DNA from: Streptomyces sp. NBC_01306
GTDB lineage: Bacteria > Actinomycetota > Actinomycetes > Streptomycetales > Streptomycetaceae
NCBI RefSeq assembly: GCF_026340465.1
Contig: NZ_JAPEPC010000001.1
Location: 2,855,501 to 2,919,500, forward strand
Direction of reading: 5' to 3'
DNA length: 64,000 nucleotides
Part shown: positions 7,857 to 16,586 of the stretch, piece after piece
Layout of the letters: each line of letters opens with the position of its first letter
Position numbering within the stretch: position 1 is the first letter of the stretch
Translations under genes and position numbers: made by a program
Notes under the pieces: generated by a model
Database searches by the model: none
What the model was told of the DNA's origin: nothing
What the model saw: the letters and a program-made list of their open reading frames with translations, nothing else

Positions 7857-7932
7857 GGGGCGCCGTCCGCTTCCCGGCGCCCGAAAGCCTATGCCCCTGC
7901 CAACCCACCCTCGGTAAGCTGATGTTGACGCA

Positions 7933-10062
7933 GTGACATCTGCGCACACCGGCGTGGGAGGTGCTGTGGAAAGGGAGTTGTACGCACGGGGCGGTCTCCT
8001 CCACGGTCTCGCACCGCGGCTCATCGGTCTGCCGCCGCACGGTTTCCAGCAGACGCCCGTCGAGGCGTTCGGGGGCCGCCGGGACGACCTGCCGGTGACC
8101 GTCCTCACCGGTGGGCGCGGCATGGGCAAGACCGTCGTGCTCAAACAGCTCCGCACCAACTACCGCGGCCGTACCCCCGTCGCACTCATCGACTGCGAGC
8201 ACCCGGACTTCGCGGCGCTCCCGTCAGGGCACCGGCGCGCGCCCTTCTGGTCACCGGCCACCGAGGCGCTCTCCGTCCTCGGCGAGCAGCTGGGTCCGGC
8301 CGTGCGGGGCGCCGGAGCCATAGAGTTCCCCCGGCTGGCCGCCGGTCTGATGGCCATCGCCTCCACCGGGTGGGACCCGAACAACAGCCAGCAGGTGCAC
8401 GACGAGGCGCTGCGGCTCGGCCTGCTCGTGGAGTCGGGGGCGCGGCTCAAGAGCCTGGGCAAAGGCTGGCTCGTCAAGCTCACGGCGAAGTTCGCCGCAC
8501 TGTGGACGGGCGCGCCGCCCGGCCTCGACGTCATCGTGGAGACCACCGTCGAGTCCCTGCTCGAAGACCTCTTCGACCGGGGCCAGCGCGCCGCGGCCAA
8601 CTGGTACGGGGACTACCCGGGCGCCGGCGGCCACGCCAAGCGCGGGCTGAGTCTGCTGGCCCTGCAGTTCCACCGGGAGCGCGACAGCGACGCCCGCGCG
8701 CTCGCCGAGCGGCATCTCGTGGGGGCGCTCCGCGCCGATCTGCGGGCCGCCTACCAGGGGATGGGGCGGCTGCGCCGGGTCGGCAGGCCGCTGGTGCTGC
8801 TCGACAACGTGCAGGCGCCGCTGGGCCGCAGGCTCCTGGAGCCGGTGCTGCGCGACCGTGCGGCGGGCCGTCTTGACCAGGTCGTCTTCATCGCCACGCT
8901 GCGCGGTGACGACCATCCGGCGCTGCACTCGGCCGAGCGGTGCCTGCTGCCCGAGGTCACCCACTCCACGCCCTGGACGCGGGGCACCGAGGTCGCGTCC
9001 GGCGCGCTCACCGTGGGGCTGACGGAGCTGGGCCCGGAGCATGTGAGCCAGCTGCTCGACCGCGAGGACCCGGGGATGCGGACCCCGCCGCTGCTGGCCC
9101 GCTCCATCCACCGGCTGACCGGCGGGCGCCCGCTCGGAGTGGCGCTGCTGACGAAGGCCGCCGGGCAGGCGGCCGCCCAGCTGACCGGACCCACCGTGCC
9201 GGTCGACGGCGGCCCCGAGAACCTCACCCCGGGCGAGCTGCTCTCGCTGCCCGTCGCGCTGCGCGAGGACGAACCGGGCCGCCCGACCGCCACCGAGCTG
9301 CTCCAGCAGCTGGTGCCCCCGGCCAGGCTCGACCGGCTCGCCGTGCTGGCCGCAGCGCACAGCACGGCGGACGCCGAAGTGCTCGCCGCCGCCCGGCTCG
9401 ACCACGACGGCGGCCGGGCCGGCGTCCTGCCGATGCGCGATCTGCTGGCCGACGAGTGCTGGCCGGCCGCGCCCGACCACTTCGTCGGCGACCCGTTCCT
9501 GCGCACCCTGCTGCTGCACCGGCTGCGCCACCCCACCGGGGAGGCCGCGTCGGCCTCGGAGCTCTGGCGCGAGGTCCAGGAGACGATGCGCGACCACTGC
9601 GCGGAGCTGGCCCCGCGCCGCCTCCACCACGAGCTGGCGCTCGGCACCACCGAGAACGCCGTCGCGCATCTGCGGGACACCTTCCGGGCGGCCGACGCCG
9701 CCGCCTGGCTCGACGAGCTGCGCTTCATCGCGTCGGCGCCGCACTTCGCGGAGTACGACGTACGGCGCGCGGTGGCGCTGGGACGGACCGACTCCGCCCA
9801 GCAGCCGCCGGCCGGCACCGACCGCGTGTTCCATCTGCGTATCCGCCGACTCCTCTACTGCGTATGGCAGTTGACCGACCTGCTGGCGCTGCCCGACGAA
9901 GGGCTCACCGAGAAGATGGGCGACGAGCTGGCCCAGCTGTCGGCGCTGCATCCGACCGGCAACGAAGTGCTCTGGCACGCCTCCAGGACCTGGCCGTCGG
10001 CCGTCCGGGAGTGGCGGAGCCCGGACCGTACCGCTAGCGACCCAGGGGGCATCACGCCGTGA
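7933..10062 (+). CDS. Large P-loop NTPase of a two-gene unit with a binding protein
   Basis: 709 residues from GTG 7933. Walker A is G60-G-R-G-M-G-K-T67 (VTVLTGGRGMGKTVVLKQL). A Walker B-like hydrophobic strand ending in Asp (RPLVLLDNV) is at about 284-292, and a sensor-like strand (DQVVFIATLRGDDHP) follows. The overall pattern, with an ATPase third and a long helical C-terminal region, resembles AAA/STAND-type ATPases. No DNA-binding domain, membrane helix or nuclease motif is visible. The stop overlaps the start of the next gene (GTGA), so both are co-translated. The product of that gene is a membrane-anchored ligand-binding protein, which suggests signal-controlled ATPase activity. I do not recognise a characterised homologue. 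Confidence 0.7.
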   Translation: MTSAHTGVGGAVERELYARGGLLHGLAPRLIGLPPHGFQQTPVEAFGGRRDDLPVTVLTGGRGMGKTVVLKQLRTNYRGRTPVALIDCEHPDFAALPSGHRRAPFWSPATEALSVLGEQLGPAVRGAGAIEFPRLAAGLMAIASTGWDPNNSQQVHDEALRLGLLVESGARLKSLGKGWLVKLTAKFAALWTGAPPGLDVIVETTVESLLEDLFDRGQRAAANWYGDYPGAGGHAKRGLSLLALQFHRERDSDARALAERHLVGALRADLRAAYQGMGRLRRVGRPLVLLDNVQAPLGRRLLEPVLRDRAAGRLDQVVFIATLRGDDHPALHSAERCLLPEVTHSTPWTRGTEVASGALTVGLTELGPEHVSQLLDREDPGMRTPPLLARSIHRLTGGRPLGVALLTKAAGQAAAQLTGPTVPVDGGPENLTPGELLSLPVALREDEPGRPTATELLQQLVPPARLDRLAVLAAAHSTADAEVLAAARLDHDGGRAGVLPMRDLLADECWPAAPDHFVGDPFLRTLLLHRLRHPTGEAASASELWREVQETMRDHCAELAPRRLHHELALGTTENAVAHLRDTFRAADAAAWLDELRFIASAPHFAEYDVRRAVALGRTDSAQQPPAGTDRVFHLRIRRLLYCVWQLTDLLALPDEGLTEKMGDELAQLSALHPTGNEVLWHASRTWPSAVREWRSPDRTASDPGGITP

Positions 10063-11636
10063 GCAACAGGTTCCGCGAGTTCTTCTGGTACACGGGTCTG
10101 CGCCGCATCCTCACCTCGGCGGTGGTCCTGGTCCTGCTCGCCGGTGCGGGCATCGCCGCGTACGCCCTCTACACCCCGGACCTGCACTGCGCGAAGGGCG
10201 TCGACCGCCCCGAGAAGGGGGCGGAGTGCATAGGGGTCAACGGCGACGGTTACGACTTCGGGCGGCCCGCGCTGCACGAGGTGGCGCAGGCCATCGCCCG
10301 CGAGAACCGGACGCTCAAGAAGGGCCAGTACGCGACGGTGGCGCTGCTGCTGCCGCTGACCTCCACGGACAGCGACATGGCGAACAAGGTGCTGCACGAG
10401 GCGCAGGGCGCGTTCGTGGAGCAGTACCGCGCCAACCACGACGACAACGACCAGGTGCCGAAGATCCGGCTGGTCCTCGCGAACACCGGTATCGGCAGCG
10501 ACCAGTGGCCCACGACGGTGCGCAAGCTCAAGGGCATGACGGGCGCCCCGGACAATCTGCGCGCCGTCTCCGGCGTGGCGACCAGCAGCGATGCCACCCG
10601 CAACGCGGTCAAGGAGCTGACCACCAGCCACATCCCGGTGATCGGCACCACCATCACGGCCGACGACATCTCCAACGGCCCCAACGGCATTCCCTTCCCG
10701 GGGCTCGCCCGGGTCTCGCCGACCAACAAGGACGAGGCCGACGCGCTGAAGAACTTCGCGGACATCGACCCGAAGAAGACACTCCTGGTGCGCGACACGC
10801 ACCCCGGCGACCACTACACGGAGACGCTGCGGGCCGCCTTCAACGGAATGCTGGCGGGCGCCCCGTACGAGGACCGGGTGTACACCTCGCCGCCCGACCA
10901 GTCCGAGGACGGCTCGACCGCCAACACCTTCGCGCAGATCACCGACGCGATCTGCTCGGCCCGCAATGTGAACACGATCCTCTTCGCCGGCCGCCACACC
11001 CAGCTGCGGCAGTTCGTGAACGCCCTGGGCAACCGGATATGCGTACGGACGAAGTTCACCATCCTCACCGGCGACGAGGGTTCGTACCTCGGCTACGACA
11101 CCAAGCTCAACAAGAAGGCGCTGAAGCCCAAGAAGGGCGCGGAGCCGGTCATCGTCCAGTACGCCGCGCTCGCGCACCCCGGCGCCTGGTCGAAGGCCAC
11201 CGACCCGGGCATGCCGGCGACCGGCGGCAGCCCGGCCGACTACACGGCCTTCACCAACGCGGTGGCGACGGCTTCGGGCAAGGGCGTCGGGCCGATCGGC
11301 CCCATCGACAACGCCTCACTGGCCGACGGCCAGGCGATCATCGCGTACGACGGGATGGCGACCGCGGTGACCGGGATCCGCAGGGCCAGGGCGAGCAGCA
11401 GCGTCCTGCCGGACATCGAGGACGTCGGCGCGGTCTGGTCGAAGCTGCAAGGGCCGCTGCGGGTGAACGGCGCGAGCGGCTGGATCTGCCTGGACAACTA
11501 CGGGAACCCGTACGACAAGGCCGTGGCCATAGTGCAGTTGACGCAGACGGGGACCCAGGAGTTCGTGAAGCTCGCCTGGCCCGCGAAGACGAAGAAGCCA
11601 CCGGCTCAGGAGTGCCTGCCGCCGCGCGGCCGGTAG
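10059..11636 (+). CDS. Membrane-anchored type-1 periplasmic-binding-protein-like protein
   Basis: 525 residues, GTG start at 10059. One N-terminal transmembrane helix (residues about 16-38, ILTSAVVLVLLAGAGIAAYALY) with no lipobox or clear cleavage site leaves the rest outside the cell. From about residue 85 the sequence follows the Leu/Ile/Val-binding (PBP type 1) fold: YATVALLLPLT.., a helix with a VEQYRANHDDN pattern, ..SGVATSSDATRNAV.., HIPVIGTTITADDIS, ..NTILFAGRH.., YDGMATAV. No ABC permease or ATPase is nearby, so import is unlikely and ligand sensing is more plausible. Its 3' end overlaps the convergent SRPBCC gene by 31 bp. Confidence 0.75.
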   Translation: MSNRFREFFWYTGLRRILTSAVVLVLLAGAGIAAYALYTPDLHCAKGVDRPEKGAECIGVNGDGYDFGRPALHEVAQAIARENRTLKKGQYATVALLLPLTSTDSDMANKVLHEAQGAFVEQYRANHDDNDQVPKIRLVLANTGIGSDQWPTTVRKLKGMTGAPDNLRAVSGVATSSDATRNAVKELTTSHIPVIGTTITADDISNGPNGIPFPGLARVSPTNKDEADALKNFADIDPKKTLLVRDTHPGDHYTETLRAAFNGMLAGAPYEDRVYTSPPDQSEDGSTANTFAQITDAICSARNVNTILFAGRHTQLRQFVNALGNRICVRTKFTILTGDEGSYLGYDTKLNKKALKPKKGAEPVIVQYAALAHPGAWSKATDPGMPATGGSPADYTAFTNAVATASGKGVGPIGPIDNASLADGQAIIAYDGMATAVTGIRRARASSSVLPDIEDVGAVWSKLQGPLRVNGASGWICLDNYGNPYDKAVAIVQLTQTGTQEFVKLAWPAKTKKPPAQECLPPRGR

Positions 11637-12139
11637 GCGGCCCGCAGTTCCTCGCGTCGCTCGGCGCTCCCGGCGGGCCCGGCCGGTCCGCCCGGCCCGC
11701 CCGGCCGCAGGGGGTGGCCCTCCAGGGCCTCGTGCAGCAGCTCGAAGTGCTCGTGCCAGCAGGCCAGCGCGTCCGGCCGCCGGTCGTCGGGGCCGGTGAA
11801 CTCGTGGGTGAAGCGCACCACGGTCGCCTCGGCCCCGACGGATTCCAGATGGAAGCGGATACGGCCGTGTCCGGCGAAGGTGTACTCGGCGACCCGCTCG
11901 CCGTCCCAGGCGGTGACGGTCCCGGCGGCCACCACCGGCACATCGGATCCGCGCAGCGTGACCCGGCCGCCGAGCCGCGACTCGAAGACATCGGCGGTGG
12001 CGAGCCACTGCCGCAGGCCCACCGGGGTGGCCACCGCACCCCACACCCGGGCCACCGCGTACGGCAGGAAGAGGGCGAACCGCAGGATGTGGGTGTCCCC
12101 GTGACTGGTGCTGGTGCCCTGTGCGATCGCCTCGGTCAT
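11606..12139 (-). CDS. SRPBCC-superfamily protein
   Basis: 177 residues, ATG 12139. It follows the START/AHSA1-type helix-grip pattern: an N-terminal strand (ILRFALFLPYAVARVWGAVA), GLRQWLATADVFESRLGGRVTLRG, TVTAWDGERVAEYTF and a final long helix (LACWHEHFELLHEALEGHPL). Such domains bind hydrophobic ligands. The C-terminus carries a low-complexity GGPGGPAGPAGS stretch. It is convergent with and overlaps the binding-protein gene by 31 bp. No partner gene suggests a ligand. Confidence 0.75.
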   Translation of the reverse strand: MTEAIAQGTSTSHGDTHILRFALFLPYAVARVWGAVATPVGLRQWLATADVFESRLGGRVTLRGSDVPVVAAGTVTAWDGERVAEYTFAGHGRIRFHLESVGAEATVVRFTHEFTGPDDRRPDALACWHEHFELLHEALEGHPLRPGGPGGPAGPAGSAERREELRAAYRPRGGRHS

Positions 12140-12178
12140 GGTTCAAGCCTCGCCCCAAGAGGCGTGTTCCACACCGGA

Positions 12179-12219
12179 AGAGGGCCGGTTCACCGACGCG
12201 TGTCGGGAACCGGCCCTCT
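12179..12219. terminator. Perfect 13-bp hairpin ending the cytochrome maturation operon
   Basis: AGAGGGCCGGTTC, 15-nt loop, GAACCGGCCCTCT. It lies between the ccsB stop (12274) and the SRPBCC gene start and is the natural terminator of the long minus-strand operon. Confidence 0.8.
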
Positions 12220-12224
12220 GCCGG

Positions 12225-12284
12225 CTGTCGGACTGGGTGGCTGTCGGACTGGTGGCTGTCGGACTGGTGGCTGTCAGACTCCGG
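12225..12284. repeat. 15-bp tandem repeat at the 3' end of ccsB
   Basis: Three consecutive copies of CTGTCGGACTGG(G)TGG and a decayed fourth (CTGTCAGACTCCGG). The fourth copy contains the ccsB stop codon (TGA at 12276-12274 on the minus strand). Copy number could vary by slippage. Confidence 0.8.
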
Positions 12285-13350
12285 CGTAGGAGTGCATGCC
12301 GTTGATGAAGATGTTCACGCCGTAGTAGTTCCAGATCCAGCAGGCGAAGGCGAAGAGCGCCAGATAGGCGGCCTTGCGGCCCTTCCAGCCTGCGGTGGCG
12401 CGGGCGTGCAGGTAGCAGGCGTAGACGACCCAGGTGATGAACGACCAGGTCTCCTTGGGGTCCCAGCCCCAGTAGGTGCCCCAGGCGTCGCCGGCCCAGA
12501 TGGCGCCCGCGATGATCGTGAACGTCCAGAGCGGGAAGACCGCGGCGTTGATGCGGTACGCGAACTTGTCGAGCGACGCGGCGGACGGCAGCCGCGAGAG
12601 CACCGAATCGGCGAAGGCGCCCGGCTGCTCACCCCGCGCGAGCTTGGCCTCGTAGCGGTCCCGGAAGAGGTAGAGCGCGGTGCCGACGAAACCCATGTAG
12701 AACATGGCGCCGCAGATGATCGCGGTCGAGACGTGGATCCACAGCCAGTACGAGTGCAGCGCCGGGACGAGCTGGTCGCTCTTGGTGTAGAGCACCGTGG
12801 TGGCCACACCGAGGTCGAGCAGGACCGTGGTGACCAGGGCGAGCCCCAGCCAGCGGACGTTCTTCTTGGTGACGAGCAGGATCAGGTACGCCGCGACCGC
12901 CACCGAGGAGAAGGTGATCGAGAACTCGTACATGTTGCCCCACGGCGCCCGCTGCACCGACATGGCGCGGGCCACCACACCGCCCGCCTCCACGAGGAAC
13001 CCGAGGACGGTCAGCGAGATCGCCATCCGCCCGTACAGGTCGCCCTTCTCGGTGCCGCCGGCGGCGCCGGGTCCGTCGGGGACATCGCGGGAGCCGGCCG
13101 CGGACCGGGTGACGATCTTCGGCCGGTCCAGTACGGCGGTGCCACCGCCCTGCTTCTTGACCTGCACGGCGGGGGCTGCGGCCGTGGTCGTCGTCAGCGC
13201 GGCGGCCGTACGGCCCACCTTGCTGCGGGCGCCGAACGTCCACTCCGCGATGTGCGCGAAGAACGCCAGCGTGTAGACGGCCATCGACGAATAGATGAGC
13301 ACGTTGCTGATGTTCGCCAGGTGCTCGTTGGTTGCGGCGGCGAGATTCAC
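12274..13350 (-). CDS. ccsB: Cytochrome c biogenesis protein CcsB/CcsA (haem handling)
   Basis: 358 residues with about eight membrane helices. It is the System II haem-export and ligation subunit that works with ResB. The haem-binding tryptophan-rich WWD motif is intact at residues 290-303 (WGTYWGWDPKETWS), and His residues expected as external haem ligands lie in flanking helices (HSYWLWIHVSTAI; HARATAGW; GMHSYAGV). A Pro/Ala/Thr-rich cytoplasmic insertion at about 50-100 is common in actinobacterial versions. The start overlaps the resB stop by 4 bp. Last gene of the operon, followed by short tandem repeats and a strong hairpin. Confidence 0.93.
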   Translation of the reverse strand: MNLAAATNEHLANISNVLIYSSMAVYTLAFFAHIAEWTFGARSKVGRTAAALTTTTAAAPAVQVKKQGGGTAVLDRPKIVTRSAAGSRDVPDGPGAAGGTEKGDLYGRMAISLTVLGFLVEAGGVVARAMSVQRAPWGNMYEFSITFSSVAVAAYLILLVTKKNVRWLGLALVTTVLLDLGVATTVLYTKSDQLVPALHSYWLWIHVSTAIICGAMFYMGFVGTALYLFRDRYEAKLARGEQPGAFADSVLSRLPSAASLDKFAYRINAAVFPLWTFTIIAGAIWAGDAWGTYWGWDPKETWSFITWVVYACYLHARATAGWKGRKAAYLALFAFACWIWNYYGVNIFINGMHSYAGV

Positions 13351-15113
13351 TTCTCGGCCCCTTCGGGAGTCTCTGCGGATGCAGCGGAATCAGGCGCCGA
13401 CGGCGCCACTGAATGGAGCGTTGCGGCCAGGTCGGCCAGCTCCTCGGGGAGCTTCGCGGATTCACTCCGGCCGAGCCCGGCCATCTCCACGACGGTCACG
13501 CCGTCCTCTCCCCGTACGGCGCGGACCCAGACACGGCGGCGCTGGATGAACAGCGATCCGGCGAGGCCCGCGATGGCCGCCAGTGCGCCGGCGAGCGCGT
13601 AGTCGGTGCCGGGCTGCTGCGAGATCTTGAAGCTGGCCCACTGCTTGACACCGAGGAACTGGATCGAGCCCTCGCCGTGCGGCAGCTTCATCGTCTCGCC
13701 GGGCAGCAGGAGCTTGGCGAGCTTGTTGCCCTTGCTGTCCTTGTACTGCGTCATGTGCTTCGAGTTGAGCTGGTACACGCTCTGCGGCAGCCCGGAGTCG
13801 ACCCCGAGGTCACCGTGGAAGCCGGAGACGGCCATCACGGGGAAGTCGAGCCCCGGGAAGGTGGAGAACATCGAGCCCTTGCCCTTGCCGGCGTAGGTCG
13901 GCACGAACATCGTCTGGAAGCCGAGCTGCTCCTTCTTGCCCGCCGCGTTGCGGTAGCCGTCCATCACCTTGATGGCGCCGGTCGACGTGGCGTTGGAGTC
14001 GAGCGGCAGCAGCGGCACCGCGTCGCGGTAGATCTCCTTGCCCTTGGCGTCCTTGACCGCGACGATCGGCGCGTAGCCGTGCGAGACCAGGTAGACCTTC
14101 GAGCCCTCGATCTCCAGGGGCGTGTTGACCTTGATGACGCCCTTCTTGTCCTTGCCGTTCGCGCCGTCGGAGTACGTCACCTGGGCTTCGTACTTGCGGG
14201 GCGTGCCGCGGTTGGGCCCGTTCTTCTCGTACGTGCCGACGAACTTGTCCAGCGTGAAGCTGAACGGCTTCAGATTGTCGGGGTCGAAGAGCGTGCCGGC
14301 CGTGAAGTCGTCGTACTGGGTGAGGGTGTTGGAGAAGCCGTCGCCGTCGACGACGAGCTTGCCGCCCTGGGACTTCCACAGCTGACCGCTGGCGAAGGAG
14401 ACCAGGAGCACGATCAGCGCGATGTGGAAGAGCAGGTTCCCGGTCTCGCGCAGGAAGCCCTTCTCGGACGCGACGGCATCACCGGTGATGTGCGCGCGGA
14501 ACCGGCGCTTCTTCATCATCGCGAGCGCGGCGTCGCGGACGGCCTCGGGCTCGGACTCCGTACGCCAGGTCGTGTACGCGGGCAGCCGGGTCAGCCGCTT
14601 GGGCGCGGCCGGCGGGCGGCCGCGCAGCTGTCCGACGAACTGCCAGGTGCGGGGCACGATGCAGCCGATGAGGGAGATGAACAGCAGGATGTAGATCGCC
14701 GAGAACCAGACCGAGCTGTAGACGTGGAAGAGTCCCAGCTTGTCGTAGATCGGCGCGAGCACATCGTGCTTGGCCTTGAAGTCGGTGACCTTCAGGGCGT
14801 CGATGCTCGTCTGCGGGATCAGTGAGCCGGGGATCGCACCCAGCGACAGCAGAAGCAGCAGGAGCAGCGCGACCCGCATCGAGGTCAGCTGCCGCCAGAA
14901 CCAGCGGATCCATCCGATGACACCCATGGCGGGGAGGCTGGAGACCGGTTCTTCCCTGGGCGCCGTGGAGAGCTGCGACCCGGCTGCGCCGAGGTCGTTC
15001 TCGCTCTCCGCGGTGTCGCTCCCGGCGGAGTCCGCGGCCTCTTCCGGAGGGGCGCCTTCCGGGTTCTCGGCCTCCGGGTTCGTGGCGTCCGTCGTTTCAG
15101 TCGTCTTGCTCAT
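13347..15113 (-). CDS. resB: Cytochrome c biogenesis protein ResB (Ccs1)
   Basis: 588 residues. An acidic, Glu/Ala/Pro-rich cytoplasmic N-terminus of about 60 residues precedes the first helix. Four membrane helices follow the ResB plan (WFWRQLTSMRVALLLLLLLSLG; SVWFSAIYILLFISLIGCIVPR; LLFHIALIVLLVSFASGQLW; DYALAGALAAIAGLAGSLFI), with a large extracytoplasmic domain between helices 3 and 4. It forms the System II synthetase with CcsB, joining haem to CXXCH apocytochromes outside the membrane. It overlaps ccsB and is 7 bp from ccdA, so the four genes are one unit. Confidence 0.93.
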   Translation of the reverse strand: MSKTTETTDATNPEAENPEGAPPEEAADSAGSDTAESENDLGAAGSQLSTAPREEPVSSLPAMGVIGWIRWFWRQLTSMRVALLLLLLLSLGAIPGSLIPQTSIDALKVTDFKAKHDVLAPIYDKLGLFHVYSSVWFSAIYILLFISLIGCIVPRTWQFVGQLRGRPPAAPKRLTRLPAYTTWRTESEPEAVRDAALAMMKKRRFRAHITGDAVASEKGFLRETGNLLFHIALIVLLVSFASGQLWKSQGGKLVVDGDGFSNTLTQYDDFTAGTLFDPDNLKPFSFTLDKFVGTYEKNGPNRGTPRKYEAQVTYSDGANGKDKKGVIKVNTPLEIEGSKVYLVSHGYAPIVAVKDAKGKEIYRDAVPLLPLDSNATSTGAIKVMDGYRNAAGKKEQLGFQTMFVPTYAGKGKGSMFSTFPGLDFPVMAVSGFHGDLGVDSGLPQSVYQLNSKHMTQYKDSKGNKLAKLLLPGETMKLPHGEGSIQFLGVKQWASFKISQQPGTDYALAGALAAIAGLAGSLFIQRRRVWVRAVRGEDGVTVVEMAGLGRSESAKLPEELADLAATLHSVAPSAPDSAASAETPEGAEK

Positions 15114-15120
15114 GTGGAAC

Positions 15121-15894
15121 TCAGATCCCCACCGTGTAGCCGGATGACCAGACCTGCATCTCCTGGATGATGCGGTCCCAGGCGCCGGTGACGAGCAGCA
15201 GTCCGGTCACGATCATCATGATCCCGCCGATGCGCATGACCCAGGCGTAGTGCTTCTTGACCCAGCCGAAGGCGCCGAGCGCCTTGCGGAAGGCCACTGC
15301 CGCGAGCACGAACGGCACTCCGAGACCGAGGCAGTAGGCCACGGTCAGTATGGCGCCGCGGCCGGCGGTGCCCTGCTGCGAGGCGAGCAGCTCCACGGAG
15401 GACAGCGTCGGTCCGAGGCACGGCGTCCAGCCGATGCCGAAGAGCGCACCGAGCAGCGGGGCCCCGGCCAGACCGGTCACCGGCCGCTTGTGCAGCCGGA
15501 ATTCACGCTGGGTGAGCCAGGGCATCATGCCCATGAAGAAGATCCCGAGCAGGATCATCAGCCCGCCCAGCACCTTGCTGAGGATGTCCTGGTACGCGAG
15601 GAGCTTGCTCCCGAAGAAACCGAAGAGCGCACCGCCCGAGACGAAGACGGCGGTGAAGCCGACCACGAACAGCGCGGCGCCAGCCGCCATCCGGCCGCGT
15701 CTGGCCTGCGCGAGATCGGATCCGCTGACCCCGGTGACGTAACTCAGATATCCGGGGACCAGTGGCAGGACGCACGGTGAGAAGAAGGAGATCAGCCCGC
15801 CCAGTACGGCGATGGGCAGGGCGACCAGGAGGGCGCCGTTGGTGACGGTCCCGCTGATCCCGGATTCGGCGGCGACGGTGACGAGCGCGCTCAC
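15121..15894 (-). CDS. ccdA: CcdA/DsbD-type thiol electron carrier
   Basis: 257 residues, six hydrophobic helices. CcdA carries electrons from cytoplasmic thioredoxin to extracytoplasmic thiol-reducing proteins such as ResA. The redox pair is visible: C41 in FFSPCVLPLVPGYLSYVTG and C159 in GIGWTPCLGPT, both in the standard DsbD motif setting. It lies between resA and resB with only 4 and 7 bp gaps. Confidence 0.93.
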   Translation of the reverse strand: MSALVTVAAESGISGTVTNGALLVALPIAVLGGLISFFSPCVLPLVPGYLSYVTGVSGSDLAQARRGRMAAGAALFVVGFTAVFVSGGALFGFFGSKLLAYQDILSKVLGGLMILLGIFFMGMMPWLTQREFRLHKRPVTGLAGAPLLGALFGIGWTPCLGPTLSSVELLASQQGTAGRGAILTVAYCLGLGVPFVLAAVAFRKALGAFGWVKKHYAWVMRIGGIMMIVTGLLLVTGAWDRIIQEMQVWSSGYTVGI

Positions 15895-15898
15895 CGGA

Positions 15899-16519
15899 TC
15901 ACTTCTCCGTGAGCAGCGGGTCGATCATCTTGCGCAGCGTGTCCTCCTCGACCCCGCCCGCCTTCCGGGCCGCGATCTTCCCGTTGCGGTCGACGACGAC
16001 CGTGGAGGGAATGGACTGCGGGTTCAGGCTGCCGGCCGGGAAGCGGAGCAGCAGCTTGCCGCTCGGGTCGTAGAGGCTCGGGTACGGGACGTCGTAGTTC
16101 TTCTCGAACGCCTTGGCCGGACCGGTGGAGGTGTCACGGGTGTTGATCCCGACGAACTCGACGCCCTTGGACTTGAGGTCCCTGGAGACCTTCGCCAGGT
16201 TCCCGGCCTCGGCGCGGCACGGCGGGCACCAGGAGCCCCAGACGTTGAACACCACGATCTTGCCCTTGTAGGCGCCGGCCACATCGAGTGTCTTGCCGTC
16301 GACGGTCTTGCCGGACAGTTCGGGCGCGGTCTGGCGCCCGCTTTTCGCCGCGGTGACAATGCCACTGCTGCTGGTGACGTAGCGGGAGCCCTGGGAACTG
16401 CTCACCTTGGCGCCGGATCCGCACGCCGACAGAGCGAGCGCGGAGACCGCGACCACTGCGCCCAGCTGGGCGGCGCGGCGGACGTCGGTGCGGCGGCGGA
16501 GAGGGCGCGTAAGAGCCAT
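15899..16519 (-). CDS. resA: ResA/TlpA thioredoxin-like lipoprotein
   Basis: 206 residues. The signal sequence has an Arg-rich n-region, a hydrophobic core and a lipobox ending in Cys33 (LALSAC). The thioredoxin domain carries W-G-S-W-C98-P-P-C101, the CPPC active site typical of ResA-like proteins that reduce the haem-binding cysteines of apocytochrome c. The IPSTVVVDRNGKI cis-Pro loop follows. It receives electrons from CcdA, encoded 4 bp downstream. Confidence 0.93.
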   Translation of the reverse strand: MALTRPLRRRTDVRRAAQLGAVVAVSALALSACGSGAKVSSSQGSRYVTSSSGIVTAAKSGRQTAPELSGKTVDGKTLDVAGAYKGKIVVFNVWGSWCPPCRAEAGNLAKVSRDLKSKGVEFVGINTRDTSTGPAKAFEKNYDVPYPSLYDPSGKLLLRFPAGSLNPQSIPSTVVVDRNGKIAARKAGGVEEDTLRKMIDPLLTEK

Positions 16520-16586
16520 GTGAAAAGTTTCGCATGGCCGCTTCCCGGATCTCGGGCACCCCCCTCACTGCCCGGAAAGCCCGATG

